64,000 nucleotides of DNA from Cryptomeria japonica (GCF_030272615.1 NC_081411.1:835004136-835068135); one strand, 5' to 3'; positions 1-12,659 are shown, numbered from the stretch's first letter. Notes: generated from the sequence alone by a model not told the origin. Program-made: numbers and translations.

Positions 1-180
1 GAAAGCACCCATTCTCCAAAACAGGAAACCCTACTACATACCACCCAGATCATATACATCTATTACAAAAGCATCATATAAAACTATTACAAACCACTGT
101 TGTATACTTATTGCTAAACATATGAGTCTGTCCTTCGGTAATATAATCATCAACAGCTACAAAAACTGCTTTTCACACAT

Positions 181-1610
181 CACTTACGACTTCGGCTCCT
201 TCTCCCTCGACATCTCACTGCCGATTTAATAGTCTTCCTTCTTACGGAAGCTGAATTTCTATTTTGCCTTCCTTGGCTCCTCTCTGCTCGTCGCCTGCTC
301 CACTTGCTCGCAGTTGCACAGGTACTCTTTGATGAGTGTCTAGCCACCTCGTGCTTTCACCCTTTGCTGCTCTCTGTCACTATCTGTTCCCCAAACCAGA
401 AAAGGCCTCAATGGTGGGATAAATTCTACATCCCAAACCTATTCTCTGCTCTTGGTGATGAATCCTTCACCCGGTCGCACCATTGCCATCAGGGTCTCCA
501 TATCGAATTTCCACTCTTCCCTGACACATTTCCTCATTACCCATTTCACATCTTTGTTGCCCAATTCCAAGCACCAAGCAAAGAAAACAAAAGCCACATC
601 CATGTTTGTGCAATATCTGAACTCAGAGTTCATATACTCCTCCGCCCAAAACTTATCAACGATCCTCAAGAAACGCGGATCTTCAATTTTAAAGATGTTC
701 CTCATCCTTTCTTCTAAAATCTTCCCCATGAAGGCAAGTTGCTACTTGTCTGTCAAGAGGAAAAATTGGCCTCTATATTGCTCCGCAGAAACTTATCAAA
801 CCCCAACTCTCCCTGCAACTCGCCTCCCGTGCTTCTCTCACTGCCTTCCAAAAATAGCTGCATTGAAAAGCTCAAGGCCTGCACATTTAAAGCGAAGGCA
901 TCATGACTTGGCCAGCTTCCCCTACTTTGCACGCATTGCCACTTAATGTTGAAAATGCTTGCGCAACCCTCGTAGATCTCTCAATGGCTGCACACTGCCA
1001 TTTGCAATCGTCCTCCACACTACTACCTCTACTCGTCTCCTTCACACACTTGAGGAACTCCCGTCCCATCTGTCACATCATCACCAATCATGACTTCATT
1101 GGCTAGGTGCAGCCGTCTGAAGTCATCCCACCACTCCATCATGTCGTTGCCTCAAGCAAAAACCCGTAGTTCGATAGAATGTCCTTCTCTCTATTACCTT
1201 CACATTTAATATGGGAGACTTTAAAGTCTTGAAATTGATCTAGTTTTGGCTTTATAATCTTTATATATTTGTTTAGTTTCCAATTTTGGGCTTCACCCTC
1301 ATCAATTGAATTTACTATCACTTGGGAGTCGCCTTCAAGATGAAGCTTTGAGCTTGAAAGCTAGGAAGCCAGGTTAAGTGCAAGGATCGGCATTTGAGCT
1401 TCCGCCTTGTTGTTAATGCCTTTTTCTAACTTTTGAGCACTGATTGCAATGATGTTTCCAATTTCATCCTATTGTAACATCCCTCACCTGAAGGACCAGG
1501 ATTTCCCTTAGATGCCCTATCAAAGTTGATCTTGATCCATCCTTTCTCTGGCCTTTGCCACACAACTCCTTCATTAGCTTGCTTGATTGGATTAATCCAA
1601 TGAGGCCCAT
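181..1610 (-). pseudogene. LINE RNase H-like tail and C-terminal extension, broken
   Basis: From 1321 to 1139 on the minus strand there is an RVT_3-like piece (FKVSHIKCEGNREKDILSNYG), the C-terminal part of the RNase H domain of plant LINEs. A shifted frame continues with WWDDFRRLHLANEV (about 1130-1090), and further fragments (1069-887, 729-439) can be followed leftward, including KILEERMRNIFKIEDPRF. I do not recognise this last part; it may be a lineage-specific C-terminal extension or a different fossil joined to the LINE. Several stops separate the pieces. Positions 1-180 show nothing I can assign. Confidence 0.55.
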
Positions 1611-2517
1611 TTAAGGGCTTGAACCTGAGAAGGGGCCATTGTGACTAGATAATCTTGTCCGCCATATTAAAGGGGTATTTCTGGAAATTATGATTATGAG
1701 TTGCTGCATTGACAGTTTCTGAATTGCAGTCTCCAATCTCACCAACATATGCCGCATATTTTCTTCTTTACCTTGGAAGATTCTCCTATTTCTTTCTTTC
1801 CACACTTGCCAAATCAAAATCGAGGGAGCAACATACCAAATACTAGAGTAAATTGACTTGTTCTGAACCAATTTCCAGCTTTGAAACAGATTACTAACTG
1901 AGGATGGTAAGGGGATTTGCTAGTTGAGCTTCTGCAACAAAAATCTCCAATAGTTTGTGGTGAATTCACAATTCAAAAGCAAGTGGTCAAGAGTTTCCTC
2001 TGTGTCTTTGCAAAGCATACACTTGAATGAACCATGGAATCCTAATTTACTCAGTCTTTTGCCAGTTGGAATTCTCCCTTTTAAAGCCAACCACGTAAAG
2101 GTGCCTGCTTTAGGACGACAACATTTATTCCAACATAGTCTAGCCGGGCACCCATTATCCTCAAACTCATTTTCCAGCAACTTATATCCAATCTTCACTA
2201 AATATTGCCCACTCTTATCATCGCACCATATTTTTTCATCGTTCTCCCCTGTTAGGAATTTTTCCGAGGCACACGTCTTGCTGAATTTTAAGATGCAGAC
2301 CGGGACACATCTCTCCATTTCCACTTTTATACATCATTGTCCACAACCTTTTCCACATAGTTACATACTTTCCTACCCCAATTGGCTTCCAAAATGTGCG
2401 GTACTTCTCTAACATTCGGGTCCTCCCTAAGCATTTTGTGTCCTTCCCAGGAGTCACACTAGAAATCAGCCCTTTCCTCATTACCCAGTTGCCATGTAAC
2501 ATGATCACAAATAACAT
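1611..2517 (-). pseudogene. LINE zinc-binding RT-associated domain (zf-RVT), broken
   Basis: The segment translated from 2324 to 1920 on the minus strand has the plant zf-RVT pattern: SGQYLVKIGYKLL, then CWNKCCRPKAGTFTWLA, GRIPTGKRLSKLGF, and the Cys/His part CMLCKDTEETLDHLLLNC. This domain follows the RT in many plant L1 elements. A further piece (1871-1611) with QVWKERNRRIFQGKE is the usual linker to the RNase H region. The pieces are in different frames, so the protein is broken, but domain order agrees with the RT upstream (to the right). Confidence 0.88.
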
Positions 2518-2525
2518 GCCTACAA

Positions 2526-3680
2526 GACATTAAGAAGTTCCAAATCGCTGACCCCTTTGGGACATTCTGAATAGTGAGAATCTGCTCTCTATGTTGAGAG
2601 TCTAGATATTTGTTCCTTGAGATTTTAACTCATTTCTGATTCGGTTTAGAGTACATATTCAATACTAACTTTGCTCCCATTGCTTCATTCATAGTACTCC
2701 AGTTCCTCAGCCCTACCCCCCCTGCCGGCTTTGGTTTGCAAACTTTTTCCTATGCCAACAATGGGATTTTGTCTTTCTCTTGCTTCCCATTCCAAAAAAA
2801 ATTCCTCATTTTTTGTTCAATCATTTTAAAAATCTTGACTGGGATTTTCAAGCACATCATTGAGAAAATTGGTAAGGCAGATACAACAGTCCTTAACATG
2901 ATGAGCCATCTGACCGCCATCAGCCATTTACTACTAATTTTTTCCACACAGTTGACTTGCAATCACTTGCGAAAAGTGGTATGCCTAAGAACCTATCTGG
3001 AAGTTTCCCTGATTTTATATCCAAGATTCTTCAAATTTCCCTCTTCTTATTCAAGTTTGTATCGAAAAAGATGATTTCAGACTTATGCCAATTCACTCTC
3101 TGCCCCGAAACAATGCAGTAGTTATCTAGAGTTTGTTTGATGCATCTTGCTTCCCTTAAAGATGCCACCCCAAAGAGCATGGTATCATCAGCAAATTGCT
3201 GATGTGTGGTAGCCTTCAAACCTGGAACAATTTTCACCCCTTGCCATTTGCCCTCTTGCCTCATTTTAGAGACGGATCTTCCCAGTATGATGAAGAGGAA
3301 AGGAGAGAGGAGGTCCTTGTCTTAGTCCTCTAGTAGATTGAAAAAAACCTTGCGGGCTGCCATTGACTAAGATTGAGATTCTAGGAGTGGTGATGCAACT
3401 CTTCACCCATGCAATCCATTCTTTGCAGAAGCCAAATCTCTCCATGACTAGAAGCAATAACTTCCTATCCATGTAATCGTATGCTTTTCTTATATCATGT
3501 TTAATCAACATTTTGTCTACATTGGCCTTTCTAATAGTGTGAATAATCATGAGCAATGATAATTCCTTCGATAATAGATCTTTGTGGAATAAATCCACTC
3601 TGTTCATCAAATATTATGCCTGTTAACATTTTTTTCATTCTTTGAATCATCACCTTAGCGATGACCTTATATGTGGTATT
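2526..3680 (-). pseudogene. LINE reverse transcriptase core, broken
   Basis: Minus-strand translation across several frames gives recognisable LINE RT blocks: a segment about NTTYKVIAKVMIQRMKKM near 3620-3680, DIRKAYDYMDR near 3480, the block RGLRQGPPLS near 3310 (canonical RQGDP, with Asp replaced by Pro), and the catalytic FADD block inside QQFADDTMLFG near 3180-3200. The two acidic residues of FADD are kept, but the domain is split at about 3265 and again at about 3030. The family role is target-primed reverse transcription of LINE RNA. With these breaks it cannot be active. Confidence 0.88.
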
Positions 3681-5335
3681 TGTCATGTCCCCTCTTTGAT
3701 CGTTATTTTTAACCTAAATGAAGCAATTATTATAAATTAATATAAATGATTATTTGAAATTATTAATATTTATTGATAAATAATATTTTTTGAAATATCC
3801 AAATAAAGTAAATTAATATTATATTATAAACATTTATAAATACATACACAAATATAATAATAAATAATTCGGAAAATATATGTAACAAAAATAATATAAA
3901 AACTGCCTTTATCCTCATCAATAACCTGCAAAATAAATCAAGCCTAAGTGGACTGCCGGTCAGAGTTGTCCCCTAAGCTGTAGACAATGATACTTAGTCA
4001 TGAGTATCAATAATAAATTGGTTAAGTCTATGATAATCACAGCAATCATTAGCGACTTAAGACTATCTATGCTGCCAACCTTGTAATATGCATGCTACAG
4101 TGATATGAGAATTAGAAGAAAGCAGCAATCAAACAAAGAAACGACGGGACAGTGAATGTAACAATAATAATAATATATCAATGAGCAAAGAATCAATGAC
4201 ATTTACTCATCACTGATAATTCCATGGATATATTAAGAATAACATAAATGCTAACGAATTTATCCTTTAGAAGAAAACGAGATGTTATGCAGTGAAGAGA
4301 ATAAAGACTTGGCGAATATCGGTGTATGAACAGCCAGCGCTCAAACTAATATCCATGACTGGCCACGAGATAATTATAGTCAGCATCAATGAGGAATATG
4401 TTTTTTGATCGAATATAATAATATTATCGATGAGATATCTCATCCTGAATAATCAATATAATCCAACATGATTACATTTATAGGTAGCGATGAAATAGAG
4501 ACTATCGTGTGGCTAGCGATTCGTTAACAAATAATCATCAATAAATCGAGGATATGCAAACTACTAGTGGAGAGACATGATTAGGAAGAGACCTGTCTCT
4601 TCGATAACCAAGCGATACAACCATTCCATCGTGCAAGATACATTAGGGAAGAGTATCAGCGATGAAAGGAAAAACACACAAAAAAAGATGAGTGAGCGCC
4701 AGCCAAAAGTCATCCAAATTAATCAAGGGAAGGCATGCCTCAGGTATGGTTTTTGTCACTCATAAGAATGATAATGTCTATTGTTCTATATTACAATGTA
4801 ATACGTATATATTCAGTAAAACAGAAATAACCACCGTATGACAGAACTGTTATTAAGTTACAGGCAGTAACATCCTTGTTTTTTGTGGTATGCATAGGGG
4901 ATGTGTTTAATAAGTCGGCTTAATAGATGCAGTCCGATAATGTGTGTATGCAGAATTTAATAAAAATACTAACATAGATTGCAATATGTATAATAGTAAT
5001 ATTTAATTCATAACAGTGGCAGACCAGAACTGTTATGTGTCAGATCTGTCTGCCTTTCACCAGCCACTGTATATACTAATAACCAATTTTTTAAGCAGTG
5101 GTAGTATCAAAAATGTATATAAACTCTCTTAACATCCTCTTTCCACGAGCCACTCCGTGGAGGATGTTTCTACTCCTACTCAGTACTCTTTTGTTGGAGG
5201 ATATTGATACTCATCTAAATTCAAGATCAACCAACTTTGATACCATATGGTGCAGACAAGGGTAGGGATCCAAATGAATGCTGACTTTTCTCTTGTAGTA
5301 AAGACTTTACATCATATTCTAATAGGGTCATTAAG
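3681..5335. other. AT-rich unassigned stretch, possibly LTR-derived
   Basis: No coding sequence is convincing here. The junction with the LINE is sharp, the new sequence starts tgtcatgtcccctctttgat, and 3700-3900 is very AT-rich. A TATA-like tatataaac at about 5116 lies about 125 bp upstream of ttgataccat, whose complement resembles an initiator-tRNA-Met primer binding site (TGGTATCAAAG). These hints suggest LTR-retrotransposon debris, but I cannot find a matching LTR partner or target duplication. Confidence 0.3.
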
Positions 5336-6039
5336 GGTCCCGTTGTGACCTAATCACACATCACCCCATTCCAAATGGGGACCCCCTGCTTTTTAGGTTC
5401 TCGTGGTCTTTTGGTTTTGGTTCGTTGGGTCTTTTCGCTGTAGTCTCTTCGGTCTCCTCAGTTTGCAAGTGTTTTGGGGTGAATTTGATCAAGTCGTTTG
5501 AGTGATTTTGGCCAAGTCTGGAACATGTTTTGCCTATTTTAGGGTTTTGCCCTTCAAACTTAGATTTGAGGTCTTTTCCTTAGGGTTTTGGAAAAACTGA
5601 ACATTGCATTGGAATTAGGGTCCTTCAAGGACAAGGAAGCTACCAGTGAAATTTGAGGGAATTCTGAGCAACTTCCTATTTTTAGAAAGTTCCTAATTTT
5701 TAGGGATTTCATTGCCTCTTAGATTGTCTTTATTTTGCCAAAAATCAAACTTAGTATTTTTAATAGTTTTTATTTTTAGTAAGTTTCTATTTTTAGTAAG
5801 TGTCATCTTGCCTCAGTTTGCCCTAATTTTGACTTTTTGAAGTACTTACTATTTTTGGTTAGTCTATTTTTGGCAGTTTCTTCACAGACAAGGGTTCCAA
5901 CATTGAAGACTGAGCATTCCTGAATATTTGGCTAAATCCGAAAAGTTGAAAAAGCAGGTAGTTGATCTAAAAATGGCTGTTTGAAATCATTCCAAAAGTG
6001 GAAAGGCATTGAAAAATCTCCTGAAGGCATGAAAACCCA

Positions 6040-6660
6040 CTTCAATCTGGGCATGGCACCCTAATCTGGAAAATGAACAAAAATGGATTCCAAAGATAGC
6101 ATGGGCGCCAAACTTGGGTGGTGAAGGAAAATCTCTTCAAATGCAAAATTCCTTCGCACCATGGAATCCACGCCAAGAATGTGCATGGGCGCTAAAATGA
6201 GGTTGTGGAGGAATTTTTCTCCACACCCAAATTCCTTCACACTAGCAAAACAACGCCCATGTAGGGGTATTGAGCACTAGATTGGGTCATAGAGGAATTT
6301 TCCTCCATGACCATAATTCCTGAACTATATGATTTCCACACCCAAGTCAAAGTTAGATTGCCAAAACAGAGGTATGGAGGAATATTTCCAAAGACGAAAA
6401 ATCCTGCAGGGGGTCAGTTTAGCGCCCAAATCCAAGATAGGGCGTCAGAATGGAGGCAAGAAGGAAAAGTTGATAAAAGTGAAATTCCTCGAAGGCATGG
6501 AATTAGTGCCCAAGCATGGTAAGTGGGCACCAATTCCTCCACATGGTGGTTTTCATGCCCAAACAAGGTGAAGAGTGCTAGGCAGGGGTAGGGAAGGAAT
6601 TCCTTCCAAACAACAAAATTCCTCCATGGTAGTGAATTAGTGCCCAAGGATAAGGAGGAA
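6040..6660 (+). repeat. Degenerate repeats of about 84 bp with inverted ggaatt motifs
   Basis: At least six units recur at roughly 83-100 bp, each with a short inverted pair built from ggaatttt..ctcc / aaattcct (at about 6126, 6210, 6291, 6374, 6465 and 6592) and each near a gcgcc or gccca word. It occupies the same place in the LTR as the palindrome array of the intact giant element, but sequence and spacing differ. Confidence 0.6.
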
Positions 6661-7450
6661 AGAAAAAACCCCTTAGGAAAGTAAATAAAAAATCATCCTC
6701 AAGCATGGAAATTCGCCTAAAATTGAAGAAATTTCGAGGCGGAGACAAAATTGGTCAAGTTAGAGAAGTTTCTCTCTTGAGCTTCGGAACTCAAATTTGA
6801 AAAAATTCCTAAAAATTAGGAAATGTGACAAATTGATGAAAAAGCTTCTTTGGAACAAGATGGACTTAAAAAGCAAAAAAAATTCTTCTTGGATAAAATT
6901 TCTCTCTCCAGAAATCTAGATGATCACGATTTCTTTTCAAGTGGATAAATCGACAAAATTCGTTAAGGAAAGAAAAATCTTTCAAAATCTTCTTTGAAAA
7001 TTAAAATGGAAAGATTCTCGCAATCGGCAAGTTGGCAACATGCAAAGGAATATTCCATGCTTATGATTTAATGAAATCATGGAAATTTCCATTTTTGAAC
7101 TAGATGATATTTTGGGACCCATTTGCATGGCGAATTATTAAGGAAAGTATGATGCATTCTTAATGCAACTGCTAAGATTAAATTTTTGCCAACTTGGCAG
7201 CTTGGTGAGGAATTCTATATAAATGATGAAACACAATTCATTTCTCATGTGCGATTTTGGAGAAAGTTGAGATTGGAGAGAAGTGATAAAGATTCAGAGG
7301 CGAAGAATTTCATTTCTTTTCAAGAAGTTCTTGATCGGGGAGGTTTTATTTTATTCCTAGTTAGGAATTTATCGGTTGGAATTTCTTCTCCACTATCTTA
7401 TTTAATTCCTTATGCAGATTTTTAATGTTAAGTCCCTTTGTTTTGTAGGA

Positions 7451-10219
7451 ATGGCGGAATCAAGCAAGGCTGCAACTACTTCTAGGCAGGCGCAAATAAA
7501 GAACAAGATGAAGGGATTCCTTCCAAAGTCCAAGATTATTTCCAAGTGGAAGGAAATCAGTGACACCAACCTGGGAACCTTCCAGATGGGTGCTTTCAGG
7601 CACAAGGTTTTTGGAACAGCTAGACGCAATCCATCACCTATTGCTGTTAAATTTGTTAAGAGCGGAATTGTCTTAGTTAGAGGCTTCCCTCAAGCCATTC
7701 AATGTCCAGAATTGATTTTGGAGTGCGCAAAGCACTATGATGAAGAAAGAAGAGTGATTTTGACATCAGAGGGCAAGCTCTTGGCCAACCTGATTGCCAA
7801 AGCTATTGGAGAAACTTTCGAAATTTCGGCGTGTCATTCCATGACTTACAGACTTAAGGATAGAGCAACAACAGTGTATGATGTACATTTAATTTCCAAT
7901 ATTTACTTATATCCGGGCCCAAGGATTTTCCTTTCAGCCGCACAAACTTCCAAGGTATCCTATGGACAAACTGGTGTTACTGGAGCTCACCAGGCAATCG
8001 ACTACTTATGACATTATTCAAAAAAAGAAAAGGGAGCTGTCCATTGAATTCCCTATTGTCCTAGGTGACTATGTTGAATTGTGTCCTTCATTGGCAGCTG
8101 CTGAAAAGTCCTTGGAAGAATTGGCATTCTACCACTTGACATTCCATATGTCCTGATCCTTCTTTGATCCATATAATAAAATCCGGATGGTCGCCAAAAT
8201 GAAGTTCAGGCATAAATTTCACTCGGAAGATTTTTGGGCAAATGCCAAGGATGATCTCGAGATCAGGGAAAAAATGTTTTCCAGATTGCCCCTTGACTTG
8301 ATTAGAATTAGTGAAATCATTCAGGTGTCAGATTAGGTAAAGGAAAATAAGGATGTGATGTAGTTGGGAATTGAAAAGTTGAAGGATACACCTATCCAGG
8401 TTCCAGACTGGTTAGAACCAGAAGATGATTTAGAGGTCTTGGCTAGGCCAGTTTTGAAATTTACCAGGCATTGGGTGGATCGGCACATCAGGTCGCTGAG
8501 GGAAGGAAATGTGTGCCTTAGTTACCAATTGATGGGGAATATGGATTCCCACAGTGATGCAACAGAAGGATCATCTCAAGCCCAGGTTGAAGAGGGAGAA
8601 GTTCAGTAGGAAGGAGCTGGACATAGCAAAGAAATGAATGTTTCTAAGAAGTCCAAAACCAGGAAGAGGAAAGATACCTAGCCGGAAATCCAACCACAAG
8701 TTTAGCCAGAAGAGTCTCAGCCGAAAAGGTCGAGGGCAAAAGAAGCACGATCGTCGGCTAGTTCCTCTAGTGTGCAGGAAGTAGAAATGATTACACAAGA
8801 GATTCCACGAAGTCAGCCTTAGGATAATGTCCTTGGCAATGTTCTAGCACAAGTTTTGCTTAGCGCCAACACTTCTCACAAACCTGTTTCATCGGAAATT
8901 CAAAGGCAATAAATTCCTCCGAGCACAGAACAACAAGAACAGGATGCCTTCTTTGATACAATTCTTGGAGACATGGAGGAAGTTTCGCAGGATCAAGGGC
9001 ACACAGAAATTCATGATCAACCAGTCGCTACTCCTAATTGGCTTAGGGAAACGGTGAGAAGGGATCTAGAGGAAGAGATAGATCCAATGCAAGAGTTAGA
9101 AAGACTTTTGAGTAGGATGGATAAACCAGCTAAAAAGAAGGTAGCTCAGAAATTTTCTAAGATCACACATGATGAATCCGGATCCAGACTGTTGCACTTG
9201 GTCGAGCCTATGATGGACAAACAGAAATGAGATCATGCTTGATGAATATGTGATCAGAGAAGTTGATTTGGGGCGTGCATCCACAACACAAGTAGTGGAA
9301 GATTTTGAAGAATCTTCCTTGGCCATGAAGGAGAAAATGAAGAAGATGAAAGAGAAGTGCAAAAGGATGAAGAGGGAAAATCAGGTATTGTGCGAATATG
9401 TGCGGAGTTTCAAACATCGACTCAAAGAGGAAGACCCGTTCTTAGTTCTTCCCTCCTCTCTTCCTAAGGAATCCATTGATGGTGTTGAAGAAGTTAGGAA
9501 GAGAGCTCAGTGCTCTAAGGAGTGGGTGGAAGGTGTTTTCACTTCAGCAAGAGGATTCATTGAGAACTTGGCTCGTCTTCATTCTAGAAGTCATACAATC
9601 CTGAACAACCCTGAACATGCTGGAAGTCGTGGATAGTTCATGGGAGGACATGCACATTTACCAAGACTTGACTATTCCACGACTCATAGAGCTAATGGAG
9701 ATTCCTAGGCAGACATTGATTGACGGGAAGGTCGTCCAAGAGAATGATGTTTATGATTTCCCGCGGTGGTTTTTCACCGTCTGCACTGGAAAAGAATATT
9801 TTGAAAGATTGAACAAGGAGTCTGCTTCCTTGAGAGACTTAATTAGGAAAGTGCAAGGGGAAATCTTTAAGGCAGTTGAGGCACTATTTTCTAGAGGGGC
9901 GACTGAAGAAGAGTTGATGGTGAACTTCCTTAGGGACAAATTGCATGAATTTTTCTTTGTAGATTCATTTTCCACAACACACTTGGTAAGTGTTTCTTTG
10001 TTCTCCAACATAATACAGAAAACATAGGAGTTAGTGGCAGATTGGGAGAAGCTTTTCTCCAAGTGCGAGAAAGAAATTGCCTTGATGGAATTCAGGATGG
10101 GAAGCCTACCAAGTGTCTCCATAAGGGAATTGGAGGCCGTCATCACTAGGTTCATTGCATATGCTATTAATGAGCGAGATAATGGCCGTCCATTTTTGGA
10201 CAGGAATCTTTTGACATAA
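7451..10219 (+). pseudogene. Broken copy of the LTR-encoded 1,079-aa protein gene
   Basis: The start ATGGCG follows a pyrimidine-rich run ending in tttgttttgtag, a good splice-acceptor shape. The translation parallels the intact LTR gene at 22633-25872 along its length: SKWKEISDTNLGTF against SKWSNIGDTNLGNF, GFPQAIQCPELILECAKHY against GFPPAIQCHELMIECARHY, LVLLELTRQ against IVLLEVTRQ, FSRLPLDLIR against HSRLPLDFIR, and near the end ITRFIAYAINERDNG against VTKFIAYAKKENWKG. About 230 residues are missing near 7900-7945, and in-frame stops and frameshifts (near 8157, 8336, 8609, 9230, 9636 and 10025) break it. Its function is unknown. The value of this copy is comparative: the protein was already part of the family when this older LTR inserted. 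Confidence 0.88.
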
Positions 10220-10531
10220 TGGCGCATGCATGGCTGGAATATTTGACCAAGTGGTGGCTGGGTCAATGCATGTCGGGGTAGTGGAACATCTTTTCGCATG
10301 TAGCCATCGCGTTCGGGAGGTGATGTTGCATTTATGGCATCATGGGCGATTTTGCATGGAGGAATATTTATTGCATTTACGATGTATTGGGCAGATTTGA
10401 TGGAAAATGGTGCATTTATTGCACAAGTGGACGCCATTTTGGGCATGTGGGAACTAATTGTTAATGGGTATAATGGGCATTTAATGAATATTCCCACCTT
10501 GTTGCATCATGTGTGTGGAATCTTTTAGGGC

Positions 10532-10620
10532 AAAACCTAATTAGGATTTTGAATGTAATCATGACTTGAGGTCTATATAAGGGGGTGATCCCCTCATTTG
10601 TAAAGGGAGGTGAGATAGTC
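10532..10620 (+). promoter_or_regulatory. LTR promoter: degenerate inverted telo-box and TATA box
   Basis: The sequence aaaacctaattaggatttt (10532-10550) is a decayed form of the palindrome found at the same place in the two other LTR types. The TATA box tctatataagg follows at about 10571-10581, and then ctcatttgtaaaggg, which is also kept downstream of the TATA box in the 3.3-kb solo LTR. This marks the U3/R junction region; the rest to 11359 is R-U5. Confidence 0.65.
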
Positions 10621-11364
10621 TAAGATTGTTGCGAAGAGCTATTGAAGCAGTAAACTTAATACATTATACTTTTGAAGGTGTATACTTGTCCTGTTTTGTA
10701 GCTTGCATGGTCTTGCTTTCCTCACTTAGAGTAGATTTGTTTTTCAGCACTTAGATGAACGAGATTGATGATATTGTTTGTAGTGAAATCTTTGCTCATA
10801 CCTTTTGTTAATAGCTGTTTGTTATTAACAGTGCAAGGTTAGTCTGAGCCTTTTTATGTGGATCATTAGGTGGACATTGTTCTTTGATGGTGTTCATTGG
10901 TGTTATGAAAATATTTTGCACAACCTTTGAAGATTGCACCGCCTTTGTGTAGTTGTACTAAGTTGGCGAAGCAAAGTGTGGTTGATTTCACTCAAGCAAC
11001 CATTGTTTCTTTGTTCTTAGATTTAGCATGGCTTTCTAAACCCTTCCCTTTTACTTTCAACACTTACGAAGTCAAAATCCTAAAAAAGAGCTTCTCATTG
11101 ACATATCATTCACGATCAAATTCCTTGAAAGCCATAAATTTGTTAAAATCTTCTTAAGTGTGCATAAGTCCCCTTGGATTACCGGCATATCACATCAAGC
11201 CCACTGAGTCACATCCATTGGATAACTGGAACCTTGGAGTCCATCATTTGAACTTACTGCAATCTTAGCATACTATTGAACTTTGATCAAGAGAGAGTAA
11301 AGTGACTGTTGGGAAAACTTTATTCTGTGTTAGACGCTGTCATAAAAAACATGTCAACAGGTCC

Positions 11365-12659
11365 TAAAAAACTGAACAAATAGAATTTGAAGACTCTCTA
11401 AAGACATCAGATTCTCCAAGAAACTGCACTCACCCAGTCATTGAACAAGACCATATAAATGATGCTTTTGTATTGATTTGGAAACTAATTAGATACTCTT
11501 GTTTATTGATTCTGATAGACCATAATTACTCTTATGACTATCAAATTTATTGATTTGAAACAGGGAACAAGATGCTTGCAACAACTCTCAAACTTGATGA
11601 TTTTGGAAGTCAATGTGTTACCACAAATCATAGAAAAAGCACCAACTTTCACTACCAATGGATCACAAGATCACATCATTGTTTATGGGGAAATTTCGAT
11701 AGTATTTCCTTTTGCAAAATTGATGTCTAACAGATTATAATAACCCTAAGAACATCAAGGCTGAAATATAAGAAACTATTCAAGTTTTAGATGAGAAAGT
11801 GGAAACCCTATCTGACAAGCTTCTACAATCTTTTACCTCCAAGTATAACTCCAAGTATGGTGCATATCTTGAAGATTCTAATCAATAGGTCAAGAATGTA
11901 AATGACAAATGTATCTCCCTCCAAACGTATTGCCATTTTTGTAAGGGGGTTAAAGTTTGAAGTCAAGGAGTTAACTTTGTAACTCACTGCAAATGTGGCA
12001 CCATTCATCAATGATTAATGCAAAGTCAAGAAGTCAAGCGTAACCTCCACCTAGTCAACACAATTAAGACAAGGCATGCAAGATTCTCTTTAATTTGTAA
12101 ATCCACATACAAGCTTCCTTTTCAAAGTCATTGACATGCAACTGAAGGTCAAATATGCAATTTAGATAAGCAACATGCAAGTGCCCCACCACCCCAAGTG
12201 CTCTTATGAGACATTATGACTCTTCAACTTACATGAGGTGTCATGTGCAAGTGAACATGTGTCAAATGGGCCTTTTAAAAATTCCAACTAAAGGCAAATG
12301 TCCAAATGAGAAGGACAACATTTGAATTTGACTAATTTGAAGCATACTTCGAAATTTGGACTTGGCCAACCCAAATTTGTCTTGGATTGATAACTCAACA
12401 AAACTTAACAAATAAAAAAATACTTAAATTCTTTAAAAAATAAATTTAATGCAAAATACAATTACAAAATGTAACAAATGAATCTGTAACGTTGAGGGAG
12501 TGTTTTCTATTATATTTGAATACAAAAAAAGTACAATATCGTATGATATGTATTATGTATTTATGATGATTGTCATTGAAAATATTTATAAAAAATAACT
12601 TCTCCATGCAAGTACAACACTTTACAATTTCCTCTTCCTCGTTTGGTGAGAATTGGGGC
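11365..12659. other. Unassigned stretch between solo LTR and hAT fossil
   Basis: Only short, unconvincing reading frames occur. 12400-12620 is AT-rich. I see no repeats, RNA genes or protein similarity that I can name. It may be the right-hand continuation of whatever sequence the solo LTR at 5341-11359 entered. Confidence 0.3.

Larger units (their letters stand above)
1..3680 (-). mobile_element. Decayed LINE (L1-type non-LTR retrotransposon) fragment
   Basis: Read on the minus strand, this stretch gives in order an RT core, a zinc-binding RVT domain and an RNase H-like tail, which is the ORF2 order of plant L1-type LINEs. The frame is broken repeatedly by stops and frameshifts, so it is a fossil. 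RT similarity stops abruptly at about 3681, where AT-rich sequence beginning tgtcatgtcc takes over, so the 5' half was cut off by an insertion or deletion. I see no poly-A (poly-T on the plus strand) near position 1, so the 3' end may lie outside the window. Only the family assignment is firm, not the exact limits. Confidence 0.85.
5341..11359 (+). mobile_element. 6.0-kb solo LTR of the giant-LTR family (old copy)
   Basis: The start (cgttgtgacctaatcacaca, then an accccat/atgggg hairpin) matches the start of the intact element's LTR, and the end (..ttattctgtgttagac..gtcaaca) matches its end. The 5-bp target duplication ggtcc is exact at 5336-5340 and 11360-11364. No internal region is present, so this is a solo LTR left by LTR-LTR recombination. 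It has the same layout as the giant LTR: repeat array, then a gene (here broken), then TATA box, then R-U5. The first base t is mutated to c. The many stops in the gene indicate great age compared with the copy at 21586-45117. Confidence 0.9.

Noticed and set aside
3681-5340. A complete Copia or Gypsy LTR with TATA at about 5116
   Set aside because: It has a TG start and a TATA-like box, but I could not find a terminal CA with matching target duplication or a second LTR, so it is reported only as unassigned.
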